This document shows, piece after piece, positions 55,602-63,481 of a DNA stretch of 64,000 nt (positions are counted from its first letter, which is position 1; the number at the start of each line of letters is the position of its first letter). Where the stretch lies: NCBI GenBank assembly GCA_050789255.1, contig JBOZRQ010000026.1, positions 1 through 64,000 of the forward strand, in the 5' to 3' direction. The position numbers were made by a program, and so were the translations under genes. Under the pieces are notes generated by a model, which had not been told where the DNA came from, searched no databases, and saw only the letters and a program-made list of their open reading frames with translations. This DNA comes from JBOZRQ01 sp050789255 (GTDB taxonomy: Bacteria; Bacillota; Sulfobacillia; Symbiobacteriales; Symbiobacteriaceae).

Positions 55602-56240
55602 ATGCGTAAGCCCAAAATCCCAGAGGCAGCGATCAAACGGCTACCCGTCTACCTGCGGGTGCTGGAGGAGACGGCGGCCCAAGAGGTCCAGATCATTTCT
55701 TCAGCCGAGCTTGCAGAGAAGACCGGGTTTTCGCCAGAGCAGATCCGTAAGGACCTGGCTTACTTTGGCGCCTTCGGCACCCGGGGGGTCGGTTACGACA
55801 CCAACCTTTTGAGCCGGCGCATCTCTCGGATTCTGGGCCTGCATCAGGGCGTGAAGGCGGCTCTGGTGGGCGCCGGCCACCTTGGTTTTGCGCTCGCTCG
55901 GTACAGCATTTCCCGCCATAAAGACGTCCGGATTACGGCGATCTTCGACGCTGACCCGGCGAAGGTGGGCACCGACATTATGGGCGTCGAGATTCGGCCC
56001 ATGTCGGAGCTTCCACAGTTAGTGCGGGAGATGGGGATTAAGATCGGCATTCTGGCGGTTCCCGCCGTCGAGGCGCAGGCTGCGGCCGAGCGGCTGGCCG
56101 AGTGCGGCGTGGAGGCGATTCTGAACTTCGCGCCAGCTAAGCTGCGTCTGAAGCCTGAAGTATTCGTGCAAAACATAGACCTGACGATTGAGCTGCAGAG
56201 TCTGGCCTACTATACTTCCGCCAGTGAAGAAGATGCCTAA
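55602..56240 (+). CDS. rex: Redox-sensing transcriptional repressor Rex
   Basis: A 212-aa repressor that reads the NADH/NAD ratio. The winged-helix N-terminus reads IPEAAIKRLPVYLRVL, SSAELAEKTGFSPEQIRKDL and AYFGAFGTRGVGYD. The Rossmann domain reads AALVGAGHLGFALARYS. Its targets are usually fermentation and respiration genes with TTGTGAA-N2-TTCACAA-type sites; no such site was noted within this window. ATG 55602 follows GGGAGG. It ends at its own terminator, so it is co-transcribed with the polyprenyl synthase. Confidence 0.97.
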   Translation: MRKPKIPEAAIKRLPVYLRVLEETAAQEVQIISSAELAEKTGFSPEQIRKDLAYFGAFGTRGVGYDTNLLSRRISRILGLHQGVKAALVGAGHLGFALARYSISRHKDVRITAIFDADPAKVGTDIMGVEIRPMSELPQLVREMGIKIGILAVPAVEAQAAAERLAECGVEAILNFAPAKLRLKPEVFVQNIDLTIELQSLAYYTSASEEDA

Positions 56241-56246
56241 CGATTG

Positions 56247-56284
56247 CGAGCTCCGCACCCCGTGTGCGGGGCTCGATTTTCGTT
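56247..56284 (+). terminator. Intrinsic terminator after rex
   Basis: Stem CGAGCTCCGCAC / GTGCGGGGCTCG (56247-56258, 56264-56275), one T-G pair, followed by ATTTTCGTTT. Confidence 0.85.
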
Positions 56285-56344
56285 TCGGGAAGCGCGAACC
56301 CGTGGGCCGATTTGCGTGCTCTTCGTGGTTGGAAGCCCTCTAGC

Positions 56345-56354
56345 ATGGTATCAT
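56345..56354 (+). promoter_or_regulatory. Extended -10 of the cdaA operon
   Basis: ATGGTATCAT lies 54 bp ahead of cdaA. It is the same ten bases as at 9987-9996. A -35 is not clear. Confidence 0.45.
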
Positions 56355-56407
56355 AAGGGGCGAGGAGTTTACGTGGCCCAAATGCCCGTTACAGGAGGTG
56401 ACCGCCC

Positions 56408-57247
56408 GTACTTACGCGCCTCGCCGAAATTGGCATTCAAACCCCGTTGGACGTGCTCCGCATTATTGTGGACGTCAGCATTGTTGCATACCTGTTCTAT
56501 AAACTGTTTTCCCTGATTCGGGGTACGCGGGCGGTACCGCTCATCAATGGCATCTTTGTGTTGGCCATTGGTGATCTGGTAGCTCGCTACTTCCAGCTTC
56601 ATACCATTAACTTCATTCTTGGCAAGATCTTTATTGCCGCAACGGTGGCCGTGCCGGTCATCTTTCAGCCGGAGCTTCGGCGGGCGCTGGAATACCTCGG
56701 CCGTGGCCGGCTCCTGCCTACCAATAGGACGACCGAAGAGCTCAAGGAAGAGGATCAACGCCAGCTGATCGACCAGGTCGTGCGGGCTGTGGAGATTCTC
56801 GGCCGCACGAAGACCGGCGCCCTGCTGGTGATCGAGCGTGAGACAGGCCTGGGCGAGTTCATTGATTCGGGCATTAAGGTGGACGGCCGGGTCACCTGGG
56901 AGTTGCTCACGAACATCTTCATCCCGAATACCCCGCTGCACGACGGCGCGGTTGTGATTCGGGGCACCAGGGTCGCAGCCGCAGCTTGCTGGCTCCCGCT
57001 GGCCGAGGCTTCTGTGCTCGCACACGAGTTGGGTACGCGGCATCGGGCCGGCGTTGGCATTACCGAGCAGTCCGACGCAGTAACGATTATCGTGTCGGAA
57101 GAGACCGGCACGATTTCGCTCGCCCAGGGCGCCAAGCTGCTGCGCCACCTGGATGAGAAGACGCTCCGTGAAATGCTGAACGCGATTCTGGAAGTCAAGC
57201 GGAGCGAGAAGCGCCGCAGCTTCTTCAACTGGGGGGCTGCCTCATGA
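56408..57247 (+). CDS. cdaA: Diadenylate cyclase CdaA
   Basis: Makes c-di-AMP from two ATP at the membrane. Three N-terminal helices (residues about 20-95) include VDVSIVAYLFYKLFSLIRGT and precede FQPELRRALEYLGRG. The DAC domain has NTPLHDGAVVI (catalytic DGA) and LGTRHRAGVGITEQSDA (RHR). The start is odd. After an in-frame TGA the best ribosome binding site (GGAGGTGA) is followed by GTA at 56408, giving an N-terminus of the length usual for CdaA. The first canonical codon is TTG 56447, 13 codons later, with no ribosome binding site; that shorter protein would still keep helix 1. It overlaps cdaR by four bases. Confidence 0.93.
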   Translation, partial: VLTRLAEIGIQTPLDVLRIIVDVSIVAYLFYKLFSLIRGTRAVPLINGIFVLAIGDLVARYFQLHTINFILGKIFIAATVAVPVIFQPELRRALEYLGRGRLLPTNRTTEELKEEDQRQLIDQVVRAVEILGRTKTGALLVIERETGLGEFIDSGIKVDGRVTWELLTNIFIPNTPLHDGAVVIRGTRVAAAACWLPLAEASVLAHELGTRHRAGVGITEQSDAVTIIVSEETGTISLAQGAKLLRHLDEKTLREMLNAILEVKRSEKRRSFFNWGAAS

Positions 57248-58485
57248 TGGAGAAGCTCTTTCAGCGCGACATGTGGGTCAAGATCTTTTCGGTGGCTCTC
57301 GCGCTGGTGCTGTGGGCATTTGTACTCCAGGACCTGAGCTCGCAGACACGCACACGCGAGTTTGAGGTGAAGCTGAAGGTTCGGCACAACGCTGCCCTGC
57401 GGGTCTTTGAGGGACCGAGCGAGGAAGGCCAGATGACCGTGGTGGTCAGGGTTGAGGGGAGTCCGCTCTATGTAAACCGCCTGACGGCGGACGATATTCA
57501 GGCAGAGGTCGACTACACCAGGGCGGTTGAAACTTTCAAAACGGTCCAGTTTGAGGTGAAGGTGACCGGGCCCTCCAACGCTCCGAAGTCCACCACCTTC
57601 GTCGCCAACCCTAAGACCGTGTCCGCCATTCTTGGGGAGGTCGGGGAGAAGCAGGTGCCGGTATCGGTCCAGCCCTCCTCCGAGGTGGTGTCTTACCAGG
57701 GCAAGGAGTGGCGCTATACCGCCGCGGCGGCGACCAATAACCGCCAGGCCATCGTTAGTGGGCGCACAGATTTGCTGGGGCAGGTTGCCCAGGGGGTCAT
57801 TGCTCTGGATCCCGCTGACAAGGTGCCCACCAACACGCGCATTTCCAAGCCAATTACCCCGCTGGACGCTGCGGGCAAGCCAATCGATCGGCTCGACCGG
57901 ACCTACATGGACGTGCTGCTCAACTGGGAGCAGCTCCCTCCGGGCAGGCAGGTGACCATTCAGCCGACCACAAAGGGCGCCCTGCCCACAGGGTATGTGG
58001 TTACTCAAATTGCCGCCGAGCCGGCTTCCGTGACCCTTCGTGCTGCCGCCGTTGGCGGGCGACTGCCGGAAGTTGATACGCTGGGCACCACCCCGATCGA
58101 CCTGACTGGCCAGACCAAGACCTTCGTCACCACGGCCCGCCTGCTGCCGCCGAGCGGAACCAGCGTGGCCCTGGAGACCGTGAACGTAACGGTCACCATT
58201 GCTGAAACCACCGTCGACAAGACCTTCAAGAACGTGCCGATTCAGGTACATGGCAAGGCGGGCAACGTTGAGGCAGTGCTCTCCCTCACCGAGGCTGAGA
58301 TTCGTCTGAAGGGCCCTTACACTGCCTTGGCGAACCTGGACCCCGCGGTGGTGTCGGCCTATGTGGACGTTGAGAACCTGGCCGAAGGGATTCACAGGCT
58401 CCCCATTAAGGTAATTCGCCCGCAGGGGGTTACGGAAGAGCTGGTGACGCCCCCCTCGGTTGAGGTGACGATTACGATCAAGTAG
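57244..58485 (+). CDS. cdaR: CdaA regulator CdaR (YbbR repeats)
   Basis: A 413-aa exported protein anchored by one N-terminal helix (residues about 12-30, VKIFSVALALVLWAFVLQD). The outside part consists of four YbbR-like repeats of about 80 residues, each starting with a pattern like FEVKLKVRHNA, KQVPVSVQPSS or KNVPIQVHGKA. CdaR binds CdaA and tunes c-di-AMP synthesis. ATG 57244 lies in the ATGA overlap with cdaA. GlmM follows 24 bp later, the classic cdaA-cdaR-glmM order. Confidence 0.95.
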   Translation: MMEKLFQRDMWVKIFSVALALVLWAFVLQDLSSQTRTREFEVKLKVRHNAALRVFEGPSEEGQMTVVVRVEGSPLYVNRLTADDIQAEVDYTRAVETFKTVQFEVKVTGPSNAPKSTTFVANPKTVSAILGEVGEKQVPVSVQPSSEVVSYQGKEWRYTAAAATNNRQAIVSGRTDLLGQVAQGVIALDPADKVPTNTRISKPITPLDAAGKPIDRLDRTYMDVLLNWEQLPPGRQVTIQPTTKGALPTGYVVTQIAAEPASVTLRAAAVGGRLPEVDTLGTTPIDLTGQTKTFVTTARLLPPSGTSVALETVNVTVTIAETTVDKTFKNVPIQVHGKAGNVEAVLSLTEAEIRLKGPYTALANLDPAVVSAYVDVENLAEGIHRLPIKVIRPQGVTEELVTPPSVEVTITIK

Positions 58486-58509
58486 CTAGGGAAAGGGGCT
58501 CCTTCACAC

Positions 58510-59853
58510 ATGCCCAGAATGTTCGGTACCGACGGGGTTCGTGGCGTTGCCAACACGGAGGCGCTTTCGCCGGAACTGGCTTTCGCCCTTGGGCGGGCGG
58601 CGGCAACGCAAGCCGCCGAGCAGGGTGGCAAGCGCCTTCTGGCCGTGGTGGGCCGCGATACCCGCCGCTCCGGTCCTATGCTGAGCGCCGCCCTGGCTGC
58701 GGGAATCTGCTCCGCTGGGTGCGACGTCGTGGACCTTGGCGTGGTGACCACCCCCGCCGTTGCCTACGTTACCACTCACCTGGGCGCCTCCTTCGGCGTG
58801 ATGATTTCGGCATCGCACAACCCGGCGCCCGACAACGGCATTAAGTTCTTTTCCGCCAGTGGCTTCAAACTGCCAGATGCGGTTGAGGACCGGTTGGAGG
58901 CGCTGGTGACGACCAAGCCGGACAGCATGCCCCGCCCCACGGGCGGCGCCCTGGGCACCATTCGCACCGACGAATCCCTGGTGGAGGCCTATATTCAGCA
59001 TGTGGTCAGCACCGGCAAGCCCCTGAAGGGGCTGAAGGTCGTGGTCGACTGCGGGCACGGCGCCGCCTACCGCCTGTCGCCAGAGATTCTCCGCCGCCTG
59101 GGCGCCGAGGTGATCGAGCTGAACGTATCGCCGGATGGCATGAATATCAACCACCACTGTGGCTCCACCCATCCCGAAGAGCTGCAGCGGATGGTGGTCG
59201 TACACAAGGCGAATGCGGGCATTGCTCACGACGGAGATTCGGACCGCTGCATCGCCGTGGACGAGCGTGGCGAGATGGTGGACGGGGACCAGATCATGGC
59301 GATCTGTGCGCTGGATGCGCACCAGCGGGGTGAATTGGCCAAGGATACCCTGGTGGCCACCGTGATGTCCAACCTGGGCCTTGAGATTCTGCTGCGCAAG
59401 CACGGCATTCGCGTGCTCAAGGCAAAGGTTGGCGACCGCTACGTGCTCGAGGAGATGCAGAAGGGCGACTTCAACCTGGGCGGCGAGCAGTCGGGCCACG
59501 TGATTTTTGGCGAGTACTCGACCACGGGCGACGGCATTCTGACCGCGGTACAACTGCTTTCGGTGCTCGCCCGCGGGTCTCGGCCGCTCTCAGAGCTGGC
59601 CGCCCAGATGCAGCGTTTGCCCCAGTGGCTGGAGAACGTGCGGGTGAAGTCCAAGGAAGGCTGGGACACCAACCCTGCGATCGCGGCGGCCATTCGCGGC
59701 GCCGAGGAGCGCTTGGGCGATTTGGGGCGCGTGCTTGTGCGCCCGTCCGGTACCGAGCCCCTCATTCGGGTCATGCTCGAAGGGCCGTCGCTGGAGTCGA
59801 TTCGGGCGATGGCCGGCGAGATCAAGGAGGTTATCCTCTCTGAGCTCCAGTAA
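58510..59853 (+). CDS. glmM: Phosphoglucosamine mutase GlmM
   Basis: Converts glucosamine-6-phosphate to glucosamine-1-phosphate for UDP-N-acetylglucosamine. A 447-aa enzyme with the start RMFGTDGVRGVAN, phosphoserine loop ISASHNPAPDNGIKFF, metal loop DGDSDRCIAVDE and sugar-binding EQSGHVIF, then the phosphate-binding RPSGTEPLIRVM. GlmM also inhibits CdaA in other Firmicutes. ATG 58510 follows AGGGAAAGGGG. Its last 14 bases overlap the next gene. Confidence 0.97.
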   Translation: MPRMFGTDGVRGVANTEALSPELAFALGRAAATQAAEQGGKRLLAVVGRDTRRSGPMLSAALAAGICSAGCDVVDLGVVTTPAVAYVTTHLGASFGVMISASHNPAPDNGIKFFSASGFKLPDAVEDRLEALVTTKPDSMPRPTGGALGTIRTDESLVEAYIQHVVSTGKPLKGLKVVVDCGHGAAYRLSPEILRRLGAEVIELNVSPDGMNINHHCGSTHPEELQRMVVVHKANAGIAHDGDSDRCIAVDERGEMVDGDQIMAICALDAHQRGELAKDTLVATVMSNLGLEILLRKHGIRVLKAKVGDRYVLEEMQKGDFNLGGEQSGHVIFGEYSTTGDGILTAVQLLSVLARGSRPLSELAAQMQRLPQWLENVRVKSKEGWDTNPAIAAAIRGAEERLGDLGRVLVRPSGTEPLIRVMLEGPSLESIRAMAGEIKEVILSELQ

Positions 59854-60664
59854 GGGGAAGGCGCGGTCCCCAGGGAAACCGGCCAGGGTGCAGCGTTCCG
59901 GTGGGAGCAGGCGCTCGAAGGGCCGCAGTGGCGGCTCGGGCATTTTGCGCCTGTTTGCCGGGCCTGTGGGCTTTATTGCTGTGATTCTTGGCCTGGTGAT
60001 AGCCGTGGGGGTATGGGGCAAGGAGGCCCCTCCGGCGACGAAGCCGGCGGAGAACACCCAGCAGCAGGCCAAGCAGCCGCAGCCTGAACAGCCCAAGCCG
60101 ACCCAACCGGCTACCCCTGCAGGGCAGCCTCCCGTACAGGCCAAACCTACCGAGCCTGACAACTCCGCCTTACTGGCCAAGCGTAAGCATATTGACCGAG
60201 CCGGTGCGAACGCCAAGACCATGCTTGTTACGGTGTACTACGCCGACGGACTCACTGACGGCACGAGCCTGCAGCCCGTGGAGGTGCGGGTTCCCCAGTC
60301 TGAGAGCGTCGCGCAGGTAACCGCTGAGCAGGTCATTGCCGCCCCGACTGACCTAAAGCTGTACAGCAGCGTGCCAGCAGGCACGAAAGTTAAGAGCGTT
60401 AACTTTAACCGGGCCACAGGGGTGGTCACCGTTGACCTGAGCGCCGAGGCGGCCGACGTGCAGGGCACCGAAGCGGCCATGAACATGCGGGCCTCCTTCG
60501 TCTATTCGCTCACCGCCCTGAAGGATGTCAAGGCGGTGCAACTGTGGGTGAATGGCAAGCCGGCCATGCTGCACGGCATAGAGTGGAGCCAGCCGCTCAG
60601 CCGTGAACAACTGCAGGAGCGGAGCTCGTATAAGGTTGAGCCAGTGATAAAGTTCGTGCCGTAG
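59840..60664 (+). CDS. Membrane-anchored GerMN-domain protein
   Basis: About 274 aa. A basic, Ser/Gly/Arg-rich N-terminus precedes one membrane helix (FAGPVGFIAVILGLVIAVGV). Then follows a linker of about 50 residues rich in Pro and Gln (AKQPQPEQPKPTQPATPAGQ). The GerMN domain begins MLVTVYYADGLTDG and contains KSVNFNRATGVVTVDLSAEA and AVQLWVNGKPAMLHG. GerMN proteins act in spore germination and wall-associated complexes. The start is uncertain. AAGGAGG inside glmM is followed nine bases later by CTG 59840; the first canonical start is GTG 59888 with only a weak site. It ends the cdaA-glmM operon. Confidence 0.8.
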   Translation: MSSSKGKARSPGKPARVQRSGGSRRSKGRSGGSGILRLFAGPVGFIAVILGLVIAVGVWGKEAPPATKPAENTQQQAKQPQPEQPKPTQPATPAGQPPVQAKPTEPDNSALLAKRKHIDRAGANAKTMLVTVYYADGLTDGTSLQPVEVRVPQSESVAQVTAEQVIAAPTDLKLYSSVPAGTKVKSVNFNRATGVVTVDLSAEAADVQGTEAAMNMRASFVYSLTALKDVKAVQLWVNGKPAMLHGIEWSQPLSREQLQERSSYKVEPVIKFVP

Positions 60665-60669
60665 GACCT

Positions 60670-60699
60670 GGGCGCCGGTGAGATCCGGCGCCCTTTTTA
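60670..60699 (+). terminator. Intrinsic terminator of the cdaA-glmM operon
   Basis: Stem GGGCGCCGG / CCGGCGCCC (60670-60678, 60685-60693) followed by TTTTTAT. Confidence 0.9.
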
Positions 60700-60735
60700 T
60701 GGATGAGCCCATTCGGTAATGGGCAGAGTAGTAGA

Positions 60736-60920
60736 GGGAGGAGAGGGGAGCTGCTTACGGAGCCCGAAGACGGGGCGCGTGGGGCTTACCGGAAGAGTAC
60801 CTCGAGCAGGGTCCGGATTGGTTCGGTAACCACAGCTTCCAAGATAACTTCGACGGCCCACTGCGGCAGCATGGAGTTCTCACCACCTTTTACAGCAATG
60901 AGTCTCCCCTCTCTCCTCCC
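60736..60920. repeat. Long-range inverted repeat flanking the 28-aa ORF
   Basis: GGGAGGAGAGGGGAG (60736-60750) and CTCCCCTCTCTCCTCCC (60904-60920) are inverted copies that differ by two extra bases. They lie on either side of the small minus-strand ORF. On the minus strand the right copy holds GGGAGGAG sequences that resemble ribosome binding sites. Confidence 0.55.
60786..60872 (-). CDS. 28-aa peptide on the minus strand
   Basis: The minus strand encodes MLPQWAVEVILEAVVTEPIR followed by TLLEVLFR and a TAA stop. It is amphipathic with Val/Leu on one face and Glu on the other. AAAGGTGG lies about ten bases before the ATG. An extended -10 (TGGTAAAAT) sits 50 bp upstream on the same strand. There is no plus-strand gene here. 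The nearby strong plus-strand terminator at 60997 means some plus-strand RNA probably crosses this ORF in antisense. I know no family for it. Confidence 0.5.
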   Translation of the reverse strand: MLPQWAVEVILEAVVTEPIRTLLEVLFR

Positions 60921-60922
60921 TG

Positions 60923-60931
60923 ATTTTACCA
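60923..60931 (-). promoter_or_regulatory. Extended -10 for the 28-aa ORF
   Basis: On the minus strand TGGTAAAAT reads as TGN plus a -10 hexamer with five of six matches. The -35 at 17 bp is weak. Confidence 0.4.
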
Positions 60932-60996
60932 AACACCCGCTCGGATGTTTTGTCGAATTTTGACTCCCTGTTCTCCAAAGTGTTCGACAGAAAGTC

Positions 60997-61026
60997 CCCC
61001 GGCTTGCGCCCGCAAGCCGGGGTTTT
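60997..61026 (+). terminator. Strong plus-strand terminator with no clear gene before it
   Basis: A 12-bp perfect stem CCCCGGCTTGCG / CGCAAGCCGGGG (60997-61008, 61011-61022) followed by TTTT. The cdaA operon already ends at 60699, and the 300 bp between hold no convincing plus-strand gene. Confidence 0.8.
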
Positions 61027-61078
61027 CGCGTAATCGTCTAGACCACAAAATCCGGTGACTGCAGTATTACCTGCTGAT

Positions 61079-61106
61079 TTGACAACGGGTACCATATGGA
61101 TATTTC
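61079..61106 (+). promoter_or_regulatory. Possible promoter of the chemotaxis receptor gene
   Basis: A perfect TTGACA (61079-61084), 16 bp and TATTTC (61101-61106). The -10 is weak. The spacer carries the palindrome CCATATGG. Confidence 0.4.
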
Positions 61107-61151
61107 CGGGTCATTTCGACAAACTTCGACGAAAAGGGGGCGAGGGCGCCA

Positions 61152-63035
61152 ATGAGGTTGCGTTCTATGGGCACAAGGCTCTCGCTGATCATCGGTCTCA
61201 TGGTGGTTGTCGCGGTGTCGGTGACATCGGTTGTCTCCGTGCAGATCACCCGCACCGCCTACCTGAATCTGGCCTTACGAGACGTGGCGTTCCTCACCGA
61301 TGAAATCCTGCATCAGGTCGACGAGGTAGCCGCGACCACATCGGACCCCGCCCAGTTCCGGGAGAAGGCCGGGCCCATTCTGGGGACCATTGACAAGAAC
61401 TATTTCGAGGCAAATGGGATGACGGGCTACGCGATCGTGTACGCCCGGGATGGCAGCCGCATCCTCCACCCGAAAGGCGGCGCCAACAACCTTTGGTCGG
61501 ATACGGGAGACCAGGGCAAGGTCCTTCAAAAGGTCGCTCAGGAAGCATCCTTCAGAGGAACCATCTATTACGAGTGGCAGAACGCGGGCGAAACCAGCCC
61601 GCGGGATAAATTCGCCGTGCTGCGGCCGATCCCCAGCCGGCCGGAGTGGGTGGTCTGGGTGACCGCCTACACCACCGATGATCTGTTGCTGCCGTTCCAG
61701 TCGGTTATCTGGTGGCTGTCGGCAACTGGCGCCATCGTCCTGGTAGTGGCGCTGGCCTGGGTGATTGTTGTCTCCCGAGGGCTGGTACGTGACCTGCGCC
61801 GAGTCCAGGAGCACCTCACCCGAGTCGCTGACGGCGATCTGCGAGCCGATGATGCCGGCCTGGCGCGCATGGCCGCCCGCCCCGATGAACTGGGCGACAT
61901 GGCACGCAGCCTTGAGCATATGCTAGGCCGCCTGCGCACGCTGATTCTGGGTGTGAGCGAGTCCAGCGAGTCGCTGATGGCCGCCTCAGAGGAGCTGAGA
62001 GCCGCCGCCGAGACCTCGGAGGATTCAGCCACGGGCGCCGCCAAGGGCGCCGCACAGGTGGCCCGGGGCGCCAACGACCAGGCCCACGCTTCGGCGGAGG
62101 TCTTCCGCACCATGGAGCAGTTCCGCCAGACCATTGAGCAGATCGCCAGCGGCGCCGAGGACACCACCAACGAGGTGCAGCAGGCTTCGATGATGCTGAC
62201 GGAGATGCTCTCCCGCCTCGAAAGCCTCGCGATCCGTGCTGCCCGGACGTCGGGCGATGCAGTTCAAGCGGCGAAGGATGCACGGCAGGGGTCTGAGGTG
62301 GTCGGGGAGACCATCCAGGGGATGAAGCGCATCCGTGACGGAGTAGGGGGCGCAGCCGCCCAGATCCAGGAGCTCGCCGGCCTCTCCGGCGAAATCGGGC
62401 ACATTACCGATACGATCTCCGAGCTGGCTGGGCAGACGAACCTGCTTGCCCTTAACGCTGCGATCGAGGCGGCACGGGCCGGTGAGCACGGTCGTGGCTT
62501 TGCGGTGGTCTCGGACGAGGTGCGCAAGCTGGCCGAACGCTCCGCAGCGTCCGCCCGGATGATCACCGGGCTGATTCAGCGGATTCAGAAGCAGACAGCC
62601 GAGGCCGCTGAGGCCATGGCCGTGGGCACGGCGGAGGCGGATGCCGGCACCAGGCTAGCTGCAGAGGCAGAACGGGCGCTGTCGGACCTGCTGGAGACCG
62701 CCGACAGGACTGCCAGAGACATGGCGAGCATCACCGCAGAGGCCGAGGAGGTCAAGTCCGGCGCGATGCGGGTCGTTCAGGCGTTCGACGCCATGGCTGC
62801 CGTAACCGAAGAGAACACTGCCGCCACCGAGGAGCTGGCTGCCGGCACCGGGCAAGTTGTGGGTGCGGTGGACCGCATCACGGGCGTCTCTCAGGAGAAC
62901 GCCGCTGCGACCCAAGAGATGGTGGCAGCGATGGATACACTCAACAGTTCCGCCAGTGAGGTGGCCGCCGCCGCACGTAATCTCACGCAGATTGCTCAGA
63001 CTTTACAGTTGGGCATTGCCAAGTTCCGGCTATGA
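61152..63035 (+). CDS. Methyl-accepting chemotaxis protein
   Basis: A 627-aa receptor. Helix 1 is at residues about 8-30 (LSLIIGLMVVVAVSVTSVV). The outside part of about 165 residues is a Cache-like domain (YAIVYARDGSRILHPKGG, FAVLRPIPSRPEWVVWVTAY). Helix 2 is around 195-218. A HAMP linker (VSRGLVRDLRRVQEHLTRVA) leads to the signalling coiled coil, whose tip reads ISELAGQTNLLALNAAIEAA followed by RAGEHGRGFAVVSDEVRKLA. The ligand is unknown. ATG 61152 follows GCGAGGG. It separates the cdaA-glmM operon from glmS and has its own terminator, so it is a separate unit. Confidence 0.95.
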   Translation: MRLRSMGTRLSLIIGLMVVVAVSVTSVVSVQITRTAYLNLALRDVAFLTDEILHQVDEVAATTSDPAQFREKAGPILGTIDKNYFEANGMTGYAIVYARDGSRILHPKGGANNLWSDTGDQGKVLQKVAQEASFRGTIYYEWQNAGETSPRDKFAVLRPIPSRPEWVVWVTAYTTDDLLLPFQSVIWWLSATGAIVLVVALAWVIVVSRGLVRDLRRVQEHLTRVADGDLRADDAGLARMAARPDELGDMARSLEHMLGRLRTLILGVSESSESLMAASEELRAAAETSEDSATGAAKGAAQVARGANDQAHASAEVFRTMEQFRQTIEQIASGAEDTTNEVQQASMMLTEMLSRLESLAIRAARTSGDAVQAAKDARQGSEVVGETIQGMKRIRDGVGGAAAQIQELAGLSGEIGHITDTISELAGQTNLLALNAAIEAARAGEHGRGFAVVSDEVRKLAERSAASARMITGLIQRIQKQTAEAAEAMAVGTAEADAGTRLAAEAERALSDLLETADRTARDMASITAEAEEVKSGAMRVVQAFDAMAAVTEENTAATEELAAGTGQVVGAVDRITGVSQENAAATQEMVAAMDTLNSSASEVAAAARNLTQIAQTLQLGIAKFRL

Positions 63036-63041
63036 TAAAAT

Positions 63042-63076
63042 AGGGGCGCTGAGCATACAACTCAGCGCCCCTTTCA
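63042..63076 (+). terminator. Intrinsic terminator after the chemotaxis receptor
   Basis: A 12-bp perfect stem AGGGGCGCTGAG / CTCAGCGCCCCT (63042-63053, 63061-63072) followed by TTCAT. Confidence 0.88.
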
Positions 63077-63122
63077 TACGTCTACAGAACAGACCCATTA
63101 CACGCACTGGATAAGATTGGGC

Positions 63123-63152
63123 TTGACGGTCAAAATGCAGAGTGCGTATAGT
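63123..63152 (+). promoter_or_regulatory. glmS: glmS promoter
   Basis: TTGACG (63123-63128), an 18-bp spacer and TATAGT (63147-63152). The start of transcription would be near 63159, about 100 nt ahead of the ribozyme. Confidence 0.65.
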
Positions 63153-63158
63153 GGAGAA

Positions 63159-63225
63159 AGGCCGAGCTCCGCACGGCTCAAGAAAGGTGTGAGGTTGCCC
63201 GCAGCCAGGCTGGGCGCTTTCTGCG
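63159..63225 (+). other. Structured leader upstream of the glmS ribozyme
   Basis: AGAAAG (63182-63187) can pair with CTTTCT near 63220-63226, enclosing GCCC-N11-GGGC. A small hairpin GCCGAGC-N6-GCTCGGC-like (GCCGAGC / CGGCTC) precedes it. I recognise no known riboswitch in it. Confidence 0.35.
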
Positions 63226-63254
63226 TGAAAACCAAATCGGGACACGGTGGATGA

Positions 63255-63434
63255 AATATAGCGCCAGGACTTACGGCCGTACGGCGGTAAGTTGACGAGG
63301 TGAGGGATCTCGAAAAACTCGGCGGGTGACCTCCGGTTGTTCACGACCGACAAAGGCCCTACAAAGACCGGAAGCGATTCCGGGGACAAAGGGGCCGGGT
63401 GAAGCCTCAGGGACGGGCATTCCGTCCCGGGCAT
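63255..63434 (+). ncRNA. glmS ribozyme (glucosamine-6-phosphate-activated, self-cleaving)
   Basis: The 5' core AGCGCCAGGACTTAC (from 63260) and the conserved stretches GTTGACGAGG (63291-63300) and CTCGGCGGGTGACCTCCGG are those of the glmS ribozyme. ACTTAC pairs with GTAAGT across a GC-rich loop to make the P2-type stem. The later part (GACCGGAAG, GGACAAAGGGGCCGGG, GACGGGCATTCCGTC) forms P3, P4 and the closing hairpin. Cleavage would fall between A63260 and G63261. In Bacillus, glucosamine-6-phosphate triggers cleavage and the mRNA is then degraded, which lowers GlmS. Confidence 0.92.
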
Positions 63435-63481
63435 CTGTTATTATTAACACCAAACGGGGCGTTGTAAGTACGCCCTAATTT

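Noticed and set aside
56373..56516. GTG 56373 ORF (with GAGGAG before it) ahead of cdaA as a leader peptide
   Set aside because: It runs for 47 codons deep into cdaA in another frame, which is not a leader design, and its product has no recognisable feature.
60703..60963. 86-codon plus-strand frame after the cdaA operon terminator
   Set aside because: No ribosome binding site at a sensible distance, no domain and biased composition. The minus-strand 28-aa ORF has better signals.
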